Part shown: positions 24,870 through 32,701 of the stretch, piece by piece
Layout: each line of letters begins with the position of its first letter
Position numbering within the stretch: the first letter of the stretch is position 1
Source of the DNA: Senegalimassilia sp003474385
GTDB lineage: Bacteria; Actinomycetota; Coriobacteriia; Coriobacteriales; Eggerthellaceae
Length of the DNA: 64,000 nt
NCBI RefSeq assembly: GCF_003474385.1
Contig: NZ_QUCY01000011.1
Location: forward strand, 1-64,000
Direction: 5' to 3'
Program-made: the position numbers and the translations under genes
The notes under the pieces: generated by a model
What the model was told of the DNA's origin: nothing
The model's database searches: none
What the model saw: the letters and a program-made list of their open reading frames with translations, nothing else

Positions 24870-26274
24870 CGCAAAGGAGCGCGGCATGGCGGCACAGCCC
24901 GCCGGCCGCACCCGCGACGAGCTCGACGAGACGTTCGAGATCCTGGACCGCGACGGCGCGGTCGTCGTCTTCGGCGGCGACCTCATGGAGCGCGGCTTCG
25001 GCATCGTCTCGGCCAAGGCGACCGAGGACACCCGCCTGTCGTCGTCGGCCAAGGGCGTCTACGCCTACTTCTGCGCCCATGCCGGCGCGGGCACCCATTC
25101 GCTGTTCCCGTCCGTGGACACGATCTGCACCCACCTCGCGATGTCGCGCAACACCTACTACCGCCACCGCCGAACCCTGGTCGAGTGCGGCTACATCAGC
25201 GTGCACCAGGGTCGCGCGCAGGGCCAAGGGCGCTATCTCTCGAACCGCTACGTGGTCAATGCCGAGATCCCCGAGGAGCGCCGTTTCGTGCCTGTCGATA
25301 ACTCGAAATCGACTGAGGCGGGCGCTGTTGAAAACTTGCCGGGGGAGGGGGTCGAAAACGAGGTTATCAACAACCCGCAGGATTCACCGTGTACCAAAAA
25401 TTGGTACACGGGCGACCAAACTAACGTTAGTTTGCAACTAGATTCACCGTGTACCAAAAATTGGTACACGGGCCCAACTGGGGAAACGATTTCACCGTGT
25501 ACCAATTTTTGCGACACTAACAAGGATGTTGTTATTGATGTTAGTGGGAGAGGGCGCGCGGGCGCGCTGCCGTCTGTCGAAAACTCGGCGGTGTCGAAGG
25601 CCGCGGGCGACTCGGTCACGGTCGTGAAGGTCGCATCGGAGGCCGGCCTTGGGCTCGAGACGGAGGTCCCGGTCCCCAACGCCGAGGTGCTTGCCCTCAT
25701 GCGCATGTCCATCGGCAAGGCGGAGGTCTTCGCCGACGTCGCCGAGGCTTATGCCCGCGCCCTCGCGGACGGCTGGACGCTTCCGCGCATCGGTCGCGCC
25801 TACGACACATACCGCCGCGAGTACGCGGCATCGCACACCGACGGCCGCTACATCATGTCGCTGCCCAAGTTCCTCGCCGCCGGAAACGGCCTGAGGTTCT
25901 ACGACCTGAGGGCCGATCTCGTCGATTCCGGCGCCGTGGCCGCAGCCGAGGAGAAGGCCGCCCCGTCGAAGGCGCCGACCCGCGAGCAGGTCCGAAAGTA
26001 CGTGCACGAGAAGGGCTATGACGCCCCCGACCCGGACAATCCCGCCTACCGCGTGATCGACCCCGACGAGTTCTTCGACTACTACGAGGCCACCGGCTGG
26101 GTCCGCGCGGGCGGCGTGCCGATCGTCCGATGGAAGAACGTCGTGAACACCTGGCGCCGCAAGCCCGCGCCGCGCTCCGCCCGTAAGTCCGGCCCGTCTG
26201 GCGCGAAGAGGGCCATGAGCGTCGCCGAGCGCGTGGCCGCCGACAGCGATTTCAGCGAGTTCAACGACGATTAG
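24862..26274 (+). CDS. DnaD-like replisome organiser / replication initiator
   Basis: A 470-residue protein. Residues about 50-130 form a winged helix (SSAKGVYAYFCAHAGAGTH, HLAMSRNTYYRHRRTLVECG), as in phage and plasmid initiators. The central low-complexity part (about 170-215) encodes SPCTKNWYTG twice and SPCTNFC once; these come from DNA palindromes that look like an origin. The C-terminal domain (about 375-450: REQVRKYVHEKGYD, DEFFDYYEATGWVRAGGVP, WKNVVNTWRR) is the one often fused to DnaD/DnaT-like organisers. The start is GTG 24862, overlapping the upstream gene. A helicase loader follows, so this protein is expected to bind origin DNA and recruit it. Confidence 0.7.
   Translation: MSSAKERGMAAQPAGRTRDELDETFEILDRDGAVVVFGGDLMERGFGIVSAKATEDTRLSSSAKGVYAYFCAHAGAGTHSLFPSVDTICTHLAMSRNTYYRHRRTLVECGYISVHQGRAQGQGRYLSNRYVVNAEIPEERRFVPVDNSKSTEAGAVENLPGEGVENEVINNPQDSPCTKNWYTGDQTNVSLQLDSPCTKNWYTGPTGETISPCTNFCDTNKDVVIDVSGRGRAGALPSVENSAVSKAAGDSVTVVKVASEAGLGLETEVPVPNAEVLALMRMSIGKAEVFADVAEAYARALADGWTLPRIGRAYDTYRREYAASHTDGRYIMSLPKFLAAGNGLRFYDLRADLVDSGAVAAAEEKAAPSKAPTREQVRKYVHEKGYDAPDPDNPAYRVIDPDEFFDYYEATGWVRAGGVPIVRWKNVVNTWRRKPAPRSARKSGPSGAKRAMSVAERVAADSDFSEFNDD
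25381..25510. repeat. Iteron/palindrome cluster inside the initiator gene (candidate oriV)
   Basis: A 33-base sequence starting GATTCACCGTGTACC is repeated exactly 60 bases apart (25381-25413 and 25441-25473), with a third partial copy at 25488-25510. Each full copy contains a 25-base palindrome, CCGTGTACCAA-AAA-TTGGTACACGG. Between them lies a perfect 16-base palindrome AAACTAACGTTAGTTT (25418-25433). The stretch is AT-richer than its flanks. Origins inside the central part of the rep gene are known in RepA_N-type plasmids. Confidence 0.65.
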
Positions 26275-26296
26275 CTCAGACGGAGGGAGAACCGAG

Positions 26297-27328
26297 ATGA
26301 ACGACACGCAAGCGCAGGCGAGGCCGAAAAGGCCCGCGCTCGAGGAAGTCGAGGCCTACGTCCGCGGGAAGGGCTACGACGACCGCGGCTCCGCCAACGC
26401 CTTCTACGGCAACTTCTTCTATGCATACCACGATGCCCGCGCCTGGCGGCGCGCGGACGGCACGCCGGTGCTCGATTGGAGGGCGGAGGCGGACGCGTGG
26501 CACGAGATGGGGCCGCATTACCTCGAGCCGGAGCACCCGGCCCTCGCCGCGGCGCCCGTTCGGACTCCGGTGCCAGCGGCGCCCGTGCCCGAGGCCCCGG
26601 CTGCAACAGCCGCGCCGCTTCCCGTCGGCGGCGCCCTGCCTCCGCTCGAGATCGCGGACGTAGCCGCCCTCGCCGCGACCGATCCCGCGTTCCATGAGGC
26701 GGTCGTGCGCAAGACCGGCATCCCGCCGCGCTTCGCCCGCCGCATCGCCGAGGGAGTGGCCGCCCCGGAGCATGCCTACGACGCGCGCCTCGCGCACGGC
26801 GGCGGGCTGTACATCTACGGTCCGCGCGGGGTCGGCAAGACCGAGATGGCGTGCCGTATCGCCTACGACTACGCCGGTTCGCGCCTCGATCCCCGCTTCG
26901 GCAACTGGGCGTACCGGCCCGTCCCGAAGGGCAGGCCCAAGCACGGCGTCAGGTTCGTCGTCTCGGCGGACCTCATGACCGAGCTCCGCTCGACCTTCGA
27001 CAAGGGCGGCGACAGCGAGGCCGACGTAATCCGCAGGTACGTGAACGTCCCGGTCCTGATCATCGACGACCTGGGCAAGGACTCCTCGACCCAGTGGGTG
27101 CTCGCGAAGCTGTTCCAGATCGTCAACGGCCGCTACGAGGCCGAGCGCGCCACGATCGTCACCAGCCAGTACACCCAGGCGGGCCTCGCCGCGGTGCTGT
27201 CGGAGTACGGCCGCAAGGAGGACGCCCTGGCTATCGTCTCGCGCCTGGCCGAGATGACCGAGCGCGTCAAGATGGACGGCCCGGACCGCCGCATGGCGCC
27301 CTGCGATGCCGAGGGGGCCGGGCGATGA
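26297..27328 (+). CDS. DnaC-like AAA+ helicase loader
   Basis: A 343-residue P-loop ATPase. Residues 10-70 repeat the domain at the end of the preceding protein (LEEVEAYVRGKGYDD, FFYAYHDARAWRRADGTPVL). After a Pro/Ala linker the ATPase has GLYIYGPRGVGKTEMACRIA (Walker A, about 172-191), VPVLIIDDLGKD (Walker B) and TIVTSQYT (sensor 1), as in DnaC/IstB. It should load the host replicative helicase at the element's origin. Start ATG 26297 has GGAGGGAG upstream. Its stop overlaps the next start (ATGA). Confidence 0.82.
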   Translation: MNDTQAQARPKRPALEEVEAYVRGKGYDDRGSANAFYGNFFYAYHDARAWRRADGTPVLDWRAEADAWHEMGPHYLEPEHPALAAAPVRTPVPAAPVPEAPAATAAPLPVGGALPPLEIADVAALAATDPAFHEAVVRKTGIPPRFARRIAEGVAAPEHAYDARLAHGGGLYIYGPRGVGKTEMACRIAYDYAGSRLDPRFGNWAYRPVPKGRPKHGVRFVVSADLMTELRSTFDKGGDSEADVIRRYVNVPVLIIDDLGKDSSTQWVLAKLFQIVNGRYEAERATIVTSQYTQAGLAAVLSEYGRKEDALAIVSRLAEMTERVKMDGPDRRMAPCDAEGAGR

Positions 27329-27525
27329 GCCGCCGTGCCCCCCAGGAGGGGCGCAGCTACGAACAGGCCCTCTACTCCGTCGTCCTGCTGGTGCCGCGCC
27401 TCCCGCGACCCGAGCGCACCGGGACGGTGAGGGTCCTGCTCGACTTCATCGCCGACCTCTGGGAGCTGGACCGGTCGCGCGTCGATGCGGACTTCGCATC
27501 GCTCGTCCGCGGGCTTCCTCGCTGA
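27325..27525 (+). CDS. Small protein coupled to the helicase loader
   Basis: A 66-residue protein of unknown function. The ATGA overlap with the loader stop implies translational coupling. It is mostly helical: YEQALYSVVLLVPRLPRP, then VRVLLDFIADLWELDRSRVDADF. Array B starts 2 bases after its stop. Confidence 0.55.
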   Translation: MSRRAPQEGRSYEQALYSVVLLVPRLPRPERTGTVRVLLDFIADLWELDRSRVDADFASLVRGLPR

Positions 27526-27526
27526 C

Positions 27527-27606
27527 GTCCGCATGGGTATGCACATGCGCGTCCGCACATCTGCGCGTTTGCGCATGCGCATACCTGCGCAGATACACAC
27601 ATACGA
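27527..27606 (+). repeat. 8-bp repeat array B (10 units)
   Basis: Units include GTCCGCAT, GGGTATGC, ACATGCGC, GTCCGCAC, ATCTGCGC, GTTTGCGC, ATGCGCAT, ACCTGCGC and AGATACAC in unbroken 8-base register. A GGGTA unit is second here, not last. Confidence 0.8.
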
Positions 27607-27649
27607 GGGCGCACGGCCGCGCGCCCTCCCTGAGGGATTGGGGTTTCCC

Positions 27650-28012
27650 GTGGAGAAGATCGAGGACATGTCCGCCGGCGAGGCCGAGGAGCACATCGCC
27701 GCGCTCTACGGCGACGAGCTGTACGGGCTCGAGCTCGACGGCGAGGTATCGGGCGAGGGCGCCATGCGGTGCGCCTGCTCGCCGGTCCATGACGAGGTGA
27801 GGGGCATCTGCGATATGCTGGGGCTGGACTTCACCCGCGTCGACCGGATCGCGACCGGGCGCGCCGGGATGCTCTGGGCGGGCGAGGGGATGCCGCACCG
27901 CTTCGACGCGTGCTTCGAGATCCGCGACATCGCGCGGCGCCTGCGCGCCCTGCGGCCCGACGGCGCTTCCCGTTCGGAAAGCCCCGACCCGCACCGCCGG
28001 CCCCATCGGTGA
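27650..28012 (+). CDS. Unrecognised element protein
   Basis: About 120 residues, not recognised. VEKIEDMSAGEAEEHIAALYGDELYG opens it, RCACSPVHDEVRGICDMLGLDF follows, and it ends in a basic Arg/His tail. I chose GTG 27650 (GGGG 6 bases upstream); ATG 27668 with GGAGAAG is an alternative. The frame is open back through array B, which is not evidence that the array is coding. Confidence 0.45.
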   Translation: MEKIEDMSAGEAEEHIAALYGDELYGLELDGEVSGEGAMRCACSPVHDEVRGICDMLGLDFTRVDRIATGRAGMLWAGEGMPHRFDACFEIRDIARRLRALRPDGASRSESPDPHRRPHR

Positions 28013-28082
28013 TCGGCGCTAGCATTTTGCAGAAGGACACGCATGGGCCAGATGCGCCTGGGCAATGGAATGGAGTTTCAAG

Positions 28083-29123
28083 ATGGACGGGCAGATGATC
28101 GAGGGCATGCTGGGCGACGCACTCGAACGTGAGATCATCACGGCGAAGATGGTAGACGGGGCGTATCCTCCCGCCGTCGCAGTCGGGATCCTTGACGGCC
28201 GCGGCGGCGAGATCGGCTTCGGGCATGGGGAAAGCCAGCTGACGGTGATTCTCCCTGACATCGGGGACTGCGCGCGCTTCGTCGACTCATGCAAGGCCCT
28301 CGGCGGCAAGGTGCCGTTGGGAACCTATGGCGGCGAACTTGTCTCGGCGATGGCCCGCGAGCTCGAGCGCGAGGAATCCGCCCCCGCGCTCGCCGCCCTG
28401 GAATCCGCCCTGGATGGCGCGAGGCGAGGCGGCTATTGCGTATTCGACCGGGGCATCCACGATGACGTCCCGGACCCCGGCCTGGTCTACCTGTGCTCGA
28501 CCTACCCGGCGGCCGTCCGCCTGAAGGATTCCCTGGACTCCGTCCGTGCCCAGGGCAACGACCCCGACTGCCGCACGCTGGGCGTCTACCGCGTGGTGGA
28601 CGGGCACGATTACTTCATCATGGGGGAACTGTACGGCGACACGCAGGCGGACGCATACGCCGTCCACGGCGACCTTGCCGGGGACTGGGGCGCCGGCGAG
28701 GTCGCCTTCCGCATCTCCGACCTTAAAGCGAAGACGTTCTCGTACGATATCGATGCCGACGGTGGGCAGAAGGCGTCGACGCTCGTCTACTACACCGATG
28801 AGGGGGCCGACCCGGTCCTCTTCCAGCAGGCCGACGGCGACTGGCGCCTGGCGAGCGACAACTTCCTCGCGGAGAACGCGATCGTCGAGGACTTGGAGCG
28901 GGCCTATACCGGCGAGATCTCGCCGGTATATCTCAATCGGGATATCGTCGACATGGAGGAGATGGCCGAGGCCTACGGCTGGGTGAGGCCGGAGAGGACC
29001 CCGGCCTCCATCGCCGCCGTCGCCCGGAAGGCCGCCGCGTCCTCGGCAGCCGAGAAGCCGTCGCCCGGCAAGGTCGCCGACGCTGCCAGCGAGGTCTCGA
29101 AAGACTCCGCGCCCCGGCACTGA
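28083..29123 (+). CDS. Unrecognised acidic element protein
   Basis: A 346-residue soluble protein, not recognised. It has no signal peptide or membrane helix. RGGYCVFDRGIHDD and VYRVVDGHDYFIMGELYGDT look like beta-rich segments, and the C-terminal 40 residues are Ala/Ser/Lys-rich and probably disordered. ATG 28083 has GGAG 7 bases upstream. It lies between arrays B and C. Confidence 0.55.
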   Translation: MDGQMIEGMLGDALEREIITAKMVDGAYPPAVAVGILDGRGGEIGFGHGESQLTVILPDIGDCARFVDSCKALGGKVPLGTYGGELVSAMARELEREESAPALAALESALDGARRGGYCVFDRGIHDDVPDPGLVYLCSTYPAAVRLKDSLDSVRAQGNDPDCRTLGVYRVVDGHDYFIMGELYGDTQADAYAVHGDLAGDWGAGEVAFRISDLKAKTFSYDIDADGGQKASTLVYYTDEGADPVLFQQADGDWRLASDNFLAENAIVEDLERAYTGEISPVYLNRDIVDMEEMAEAYGWVRPERTPASIAAVARKAAASSAAEKPSPGKVADAASEVSKDSAPRH

Positions 29124-29159
29124 TACCATGGGGGTGCGGATGCGCCCGCAGGCGCTTTG

Positions 29160-29231
29160 GCATACACACGCAAACGCTCAACCGCGCATCCGCACATACC
29201 CATACATCCGCATCCGCATATATGCGTAAAG
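29160..29231 (+). repeat. 8-bp repeat array C (9 units)
   Basis: Units GCATACAC, ACGCAAAC, GCTCAACC, GCGCATCC, GCACATAC, CCATACAT, CCGCATCC, GCATATAT, GCGTAAAG. The last unit merges into the AAAGG ribosome-binding site of the gene at 29242. Confidence 0.8.
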
Positions 29232-29241
29232 GTGGCACGCC

Positions 29242-30129
29242 ATGATCGGGAACGTTCTGAAACCCGACGGCACGGTGCATATCGAGCAGCAGGTCGGCAA
29301 CATGCGATACGATCTCACGACGGGGCAGGTGGATACGGTGGTCCCCGGGGCGGGCGCCACGAACCTCGTCTTCGGCGCCGACGGCCGCCCGCACGTCGAG
29401 CTCACGACCGGCAGCATTCGCCAGGGTCTGGGCAGGCCCGGTTTCGATACGCTCCTGCAGGTTCCGCAATCGCGCATACGCATACACGCACATATACGCA
29501 GTTGCGCATACGCACACTCGCACAATGGAACACATGCACGTCGGCATATCTACGCACATGCACATAGCCGCACACGCGCCCATCGGGCTCCCGCCCCGGT
29601 GGGCGCCCTGTTTTTCCAATCGTTTTCAGTTCCGGTGTTTAAGCCTCTGCATACGGGGAATAACCACCTGAGGGGAAACGGACAGCGCCGAGGGAGGGCG
29701 CGCACCGGAATATTTCGGAAGGAATGGAGAACTGAAATGAGAATGTCCGCAAGGGCGCTGAAGCCGCTCGCCGCCATGGCCATAGCCGCAGCATCGTTCG
29801 GCTGCATCGCGCCCGCGGCTTACGCCGAGAACGCGACCGCCGCCGTGATCTCCGACGACGGCGGCCATGTCGTCGTCGACGTCGACCTGAACGGAAGTGC
29901 GCCCGTCGGCGACGCGACCGAACAGGCCGATATGAAAAGCAGTCAGGGCGAATCGGTTTCCGACGCGGAACCGGACGAGGCCTTGAAAGCATTCGAGGCC
30001 CTGATGACGGCCAACGACATCATTATAAGATCAGCGTTTTACTACATCTTACTGCCGTCTCTCTTCGCGATGGCCTTGCCTCTCCTCTTATACGAATTGC
30101 TGGAGCTACATGATCGCCGCCGCCTTTGA
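29242..30129 (+). CDS. Open frame starting MIGNVLKPDG that runs through array D
   Basis: The ATG at 29242 has AAAGG 9 bases upstream. The first 75 codons look like a real small beta-rich protein (MIGNVLKPDGTVHIEQQVGN, then LTTGQVDTVVPGAGATNLVF). The frame then passes without a stop through array D, giving His/Ala/Arg/Tyr-rich sequence, and continues in frame into the signal-peptide protein at 29737, stopping at 30127-30129. More likely there are two genes, with the first tail replaced by array D. One fused 295-residue product cannot be excluded from sequence alone. Confidence 0.4.
   Translation: MIGNVLKPDGTVHIEQQVGNMRYDLTTGQVDTVVPGAGATNLVFGADGRPHVELTTGSIRQGLGRPGFDTLLQVPQSRIRIHAHIRSCAYAHSHNGTHARRHIYAHAHSRTRAHRAPAPVGALFFQSFSVPVFKPLHTGNNHLRGNGQRRGRARTGIFRKEWRTEMRMSARALKPLAAMAIAAASFGCIAPAAYAENATAAVISDDGGHVVVDVDLNGSAPVGDATEQADMKSSQGESVSDAEPDEALKAFEALMTANDIIIRSAFYYILLPSLFAMALPLLLYELLELHDRRRL
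29464..29575 (+). repeat. 8-bp repeat array D (14 units)
   Basis: Units include CCGCAATC, GCGCATAC, GCATACAC, GCACATAT, ACGCAGTT, GCGCATAC, GCACACTC, GAACACAT, GCATATCT, ACGCACAT and CCGCACAC in one register. About 30 bases at 29472-29500 alternate purine and pyrimidine strictly. It lies inside an open reading frame. Confidence 0.82.
29737..30129 (+). CDS. Exported protein with C-terminal membrane helix
   Basis: A 130-residue protein read from ATG 29737, which has GGAGAACTGAA upstream. MRMSARALKPLAAMAIAAAS begins a signal peptide with a likely cut after AYA (about residue 30). An acidic mature part follows (DDGGHVVVDVDLNGS). A C-terminal helix, FYYILLPSLFAMALPLLLYEL, then ends in a charged RRRL tail, so it is probably anchored at the outer face. 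No family recognised. It lies 118 bases before the flotillin gene. Confidence 0.6.
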   Translation: MRMSARALKPLAAMAIAAASFGCIAPAAYAENATAAVISDDGGHVVVDVDLNGSAPVGDATEQADMKSSQGESVSDAEPDEALKAFEALMTANDIIIRSAFYYILLPSLFAMALPLLLYELLELHDRRRL

Positions 30130-30246
30130 GTCCCGACGGTTGGACTGAACCGGTGCCGTGCCGATCGTGAGCCCGGCCCGCGCTCGACGAAGTTGTCTAT
30201 AACCGGGCGGCTCTGCCCGAGCCGCCCTTGAAGGGAAGGAAACCCT

Positions 30247-31653
30247 ATGATGCTTTTCGAATCTTTGATCTTCAACCTGCTCCCCGCAGCCGTCGGTATC
30301 ATGGTTCTCGTGCTGGTGTTCGAGAGCTGCTGGCGCAAATGCCCGCCGGATAAGCTCATGATCGTCTCCGGCGCCGGCAAGATGCGCTCCGTCTCCGGCA
30401 AGGGCACCTTCGTGATCCCGCTCCTCCAGCGCGTGGACACCCTCTCGCTGGGTGCCGTGCAGGTGCAGCTGACCACCGAGAACGATATCCCGACGCAGGA
30501 CGCAATCCTCATCCACGCCTGCGCGGTCGCCAACTTCCAGATCGGCCAGACCCCCGAGCTGATCGAGACCGCGTCCAAGAACTACCTGAATTTGGACAAG
30601 GAGGAGATGACCCGCCAGGTCACCGAGGTCATGCTGGGCAAGATGCGCGAGGTCATCGGCCAGATGGACCTCAAGGAGCTCATGCGCGACCGTGAGAGCT
30701 TCAACGCGAAGGTCTTCGGCGGCTCCAAGGATGACCTCGCCAACCTCGGTCTCGAGCTGCGCACCTTCAACGTCCAGGACTTCTCCGATTCCCAGGGCAT
30801 CATCCGCTCCATGGGCGCCGACCAGGCGGCCGAGATTAAAAAGGAAGCCGAGCTGGCGCAGATCAAGGCGGCCGAGGAGGTCGCCATCCGCCAGAACCAG
30901 CTCGACTTGAAGCAGGCCGACTTAAAGAAGCAGGCCGACAAGGCGAAGGCCGAGGCCGATATGGTGAAGTCCACCGTGACGGCCGAGAAGCAGCGCGAGC
31001 TCTACATCGCCCAGCAGGAGGCCGAGATCGCCGCGGAGACCAAGAAGGTCGAGCTCGCCGAGCGCCAGGCGGACGTGAGGGAGCGCGAGCTGAACGCGAC
31101 CGTGAAGAAGCAAGCGGAGGCCGACCGCTACGCCGCCGAGCAGGCGGCAGAAGCCGATCTCTACAAGCGCACGAAGCAGGCCGAGGCCGCCCGCATCGAG
31201 CGCCAGAACCAATCCGACGCCGAGCTGTATTCCGCCCAGAAGGACGCCGAGGGCATCCAGGCCCGAGCGAAGGCCGAGGCCGAAGCTACGCGCCTGAAGG
31301 GCGAGTCCGAGGGTGCGGCCGAGAAGGCCCACGGCGAGGGCGTCGCGGCGGGCATCAAGGCCCAGGCCGAGGCGTACAACGGCATGGATAACCCCTACCT
31401 GCTCGCCAGCCGCTACATCGACATCATGCCCAAGGTAGCCGAGCAGGTTGCGAAGCCCCTCACCGCCGTCGATTCCATCAAGATGTACGGATCGGGCAAC
31501 GCGCAGAAACTCGTAAAGGAGACCACCTCGATTGTCGACCAGGTCGCATCCGGCCTGAAGGACAGCACGGGAATCGACCTGCCGTCCCTGCTGAACGGCC
31601 TGATCTCGAACCCCGATATCGATGCCGACTCCGCCAAGAACTCGGTGGAGTGA
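30247..31653 (+). CDS. Flotillin-like SPFH-domain protein
   Basis: A 468-residue protein with an N-terminal hydrophobic segment (LLPAAVGIMVLVLVFESCW), an SPFH/band-7 domain (about 30-200; VPPDK-like PPDKLMIVSG, then NFQIGQTPELI), a long coiled coil rich in Glu-Ala and Lys (about 195-390; repeats such as AEKQRELYIAQQEAEIA), and a C-terminal flotillin tail with YNGMDNPYLLASRYIDIMPKV. Bacterial flotillins (FloT/YuaG) scaffold membrane microdomains. Flotillin on a mobile element is unusual. The next gene overlaps its stop, so the two form an operon. ATG 30250 is an equal alternative start. Confidence 0.85.
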   Translation: MMLFESLIFNLLPAAVGIMVLVLVFESCWRKCPPDKLMIVSGAGKMRSVSGKGTFVIPLLQRVDTLSLGAVQVQLTTENDIPTQDAILIHACAVANFQIGQTPELIETASKNYLNLDKEEMTRQVTEVMLGKMREVIGQMDLKELMRDRESFNAKVFGGSKDDLANLGLELRTFNVQDFSDSQGIIRSMGADQAAEIKKEAELAQIKAAEEVAIRQNQLDLKQADLKKQADKAKAEADMVKSTVTAEKQRELYIAQQEAEIAAETKKVELAERQADVRERELNATVKKQAEADRYAAEQAAEADLYKRTKQAEAARIERQNQSDAELYSAQKDAEGIQARAKAEAEATRLKGESEGAAEKAHGEGVAAGIKAQAEAYNGMDNPYLLASRYIDIMPKVAEQVAKPLTAVDSIKMYGSGNAQKLVKETTSIVDQVASGLKDSTGIDLPSLLNGLISNPDIDADSAKNSVE

Positions 31654-32027
31654 TGGTCGTCCCGCTGATCGCCTCGGCCTTGCTGCTCGATTTCTTCGGC
31701 TGCATGATGCCCCTGGCATTGGTCGAGGACACCAAGGCATTTAAGGTCGGCGTGTTCCTGATTTGGGCGGCGCTGGTGGCGGATTCCGTCCTGATGGGCT
31801 TGTTCTATCCGAGGGAGCTGGCGGGGGTGAATCCCCTGTTGGCGGCAGGTCTCGAATCGATATGCCTCATCTGCGCCATGTATCCCCTGCATGGGTTCGC
31901 ATCGAACTTGGCTCCCTGTGGCATCCGGGTCGATACTGCCGCGGCCCTCGCCTTTATAGACTTCCTCGTGACCGCTGTGGGATATGTCTCCCTGCTCTTG
32001 GGTACGATCTGGCTTATATTCTTCTAG
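31653..32027 (+). CDS. Four-helix membrane protein coupled to flotillin
   Basis: A 124-residue protein with about four hydrophobic helices and no extended soluble domain. The TGATG overlap with the flotillin stop shows coupling. Chromosomal flotillins often pair with NfeD proteins, but I see no NfeD OB-fold here, so this is a different small membrane partner. Function unknown. Confidence 0.65.
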   Translation: MVVPLIASALLLDFFGCMMPLALVEDTKAFKVGVFLIWAALVADSVLMGLFYPRELAGVNPLLAAGLESICLICAMYPLHGFASNLAPCGIRVDTAAALAFIDFLVTAVGYVSLLLGTIWLIFF

Positions 32028-32091
32028 GCTCGCAGGCATATGAACCTGTCGACCATCAAGCCGGAGGGTTCCGAGGAGTAGTACCGGCGCG

Positions 32092-32131
32092 GGCCGCCCG
32101 CACGTCGCGCAGACCGTCGGGCGGCCTTTTA
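32092..32131 (+). terminator. Terminator of the flotillin operon
   Basis: GGCCGCCCG pairs with CGGGCGGCC around a 17-base loop and is followed by TTTT. Confidence 0.75.
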
Positions 32132-32152
32132 CATCGAAGGGGAGTGTGTCCC

Positions 32153-32263
32153 ATGGAGGGGAAACGAAACCGCGGCGAGGTGACCGCCGAGCTTTCCGAG
32201 AAGGTATGGGCGAGGCTGAGGCGGAAAAGCTCATGCGAGACCGGCGCCGGTTTTCCCGTATAG
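32153..32263 (+). CDS. 36-residue basic peptide
   Basis: ATG 32153 with GGGGAG upstream encodes a short basic, helical peptide (RGEVTAELSEKVWARLRRKS). It sits between the flotillin terminator and array E. Real coding is plausible from the ribosome-binding site but unsupported by a known family. Confidence 0.3.
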   Translation: MEGKRNRGEVTAELSEKVWARLRRKSSCETGAGFPV

Positions 32264-32270
32264 ATCACCG

Positions 32271-32390
32271 GCACATCTGTCCGGATGCATATCCGCACAT
32301 CGGCATACATACGCCGAGGCACATACGCGCACACGCATATATACACACCAGCACCATTGCACATATGCGCGCACGCATAAAGACATAGAC
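32271..32390 (+). repeat. 8-bp repeat array E (15 units)
   Basis: Units include GCACATCT, GCATATCC, GCACATCG, GCATACAT, GCACATAC, GCGCACAC, GCATATAT, GCACATAT and GCGCACGC. The stretch from about 32319 to 32346 alternates purine and pyrimidine almost without break. Confidence 0.82.
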
Positions 32391-32400
32391 GCACAGATGA

Positions 32401-32436
32401 ACAGGCCGCGACCCCTTACGAGATCGCGGCCTGTTC
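32401..32436. repeat. Perfect 12-bp inverted repeat after array E
   Basis: AACAGGCCGCGA and TCGCGGCCTGTT flank a 12-base loop. There is no T-run. The following 265 bases to the helicase start contain no supported gene; a TATATT (32642-32647) may be its -10 box. Confidence 0.6.
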
Positions 32437-32701
32437 TCGGACCGAAGTCCCGCCCATGAAAGAAATCCGCGATGCCCGCATGGGAAAGACAAGCCGTTCG
32501 GCTGCGCGGGACCCACATCATTCTGAGGCTATCGTACCCGTTTGCGCATCGGGGTATACGGGCGCGCGGGGAAATGCGCGGAAGCATATCCGCCCCGCTT
32601 TCCAAAACTTCCTATAGTTTCTGCGAAACCCCCGTTCAGCGTATATTTTTTCGCTTGCGCGGGTATCAATTCGCCGTTACTGGTCGAACGGATGACGGGA
32701 T

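Noticed and set aside
31653..32027. NfeD as the flotillin partner
   Set aside because: The protein is nearly all membrane helix and has no room for the NfeD OB-fold.
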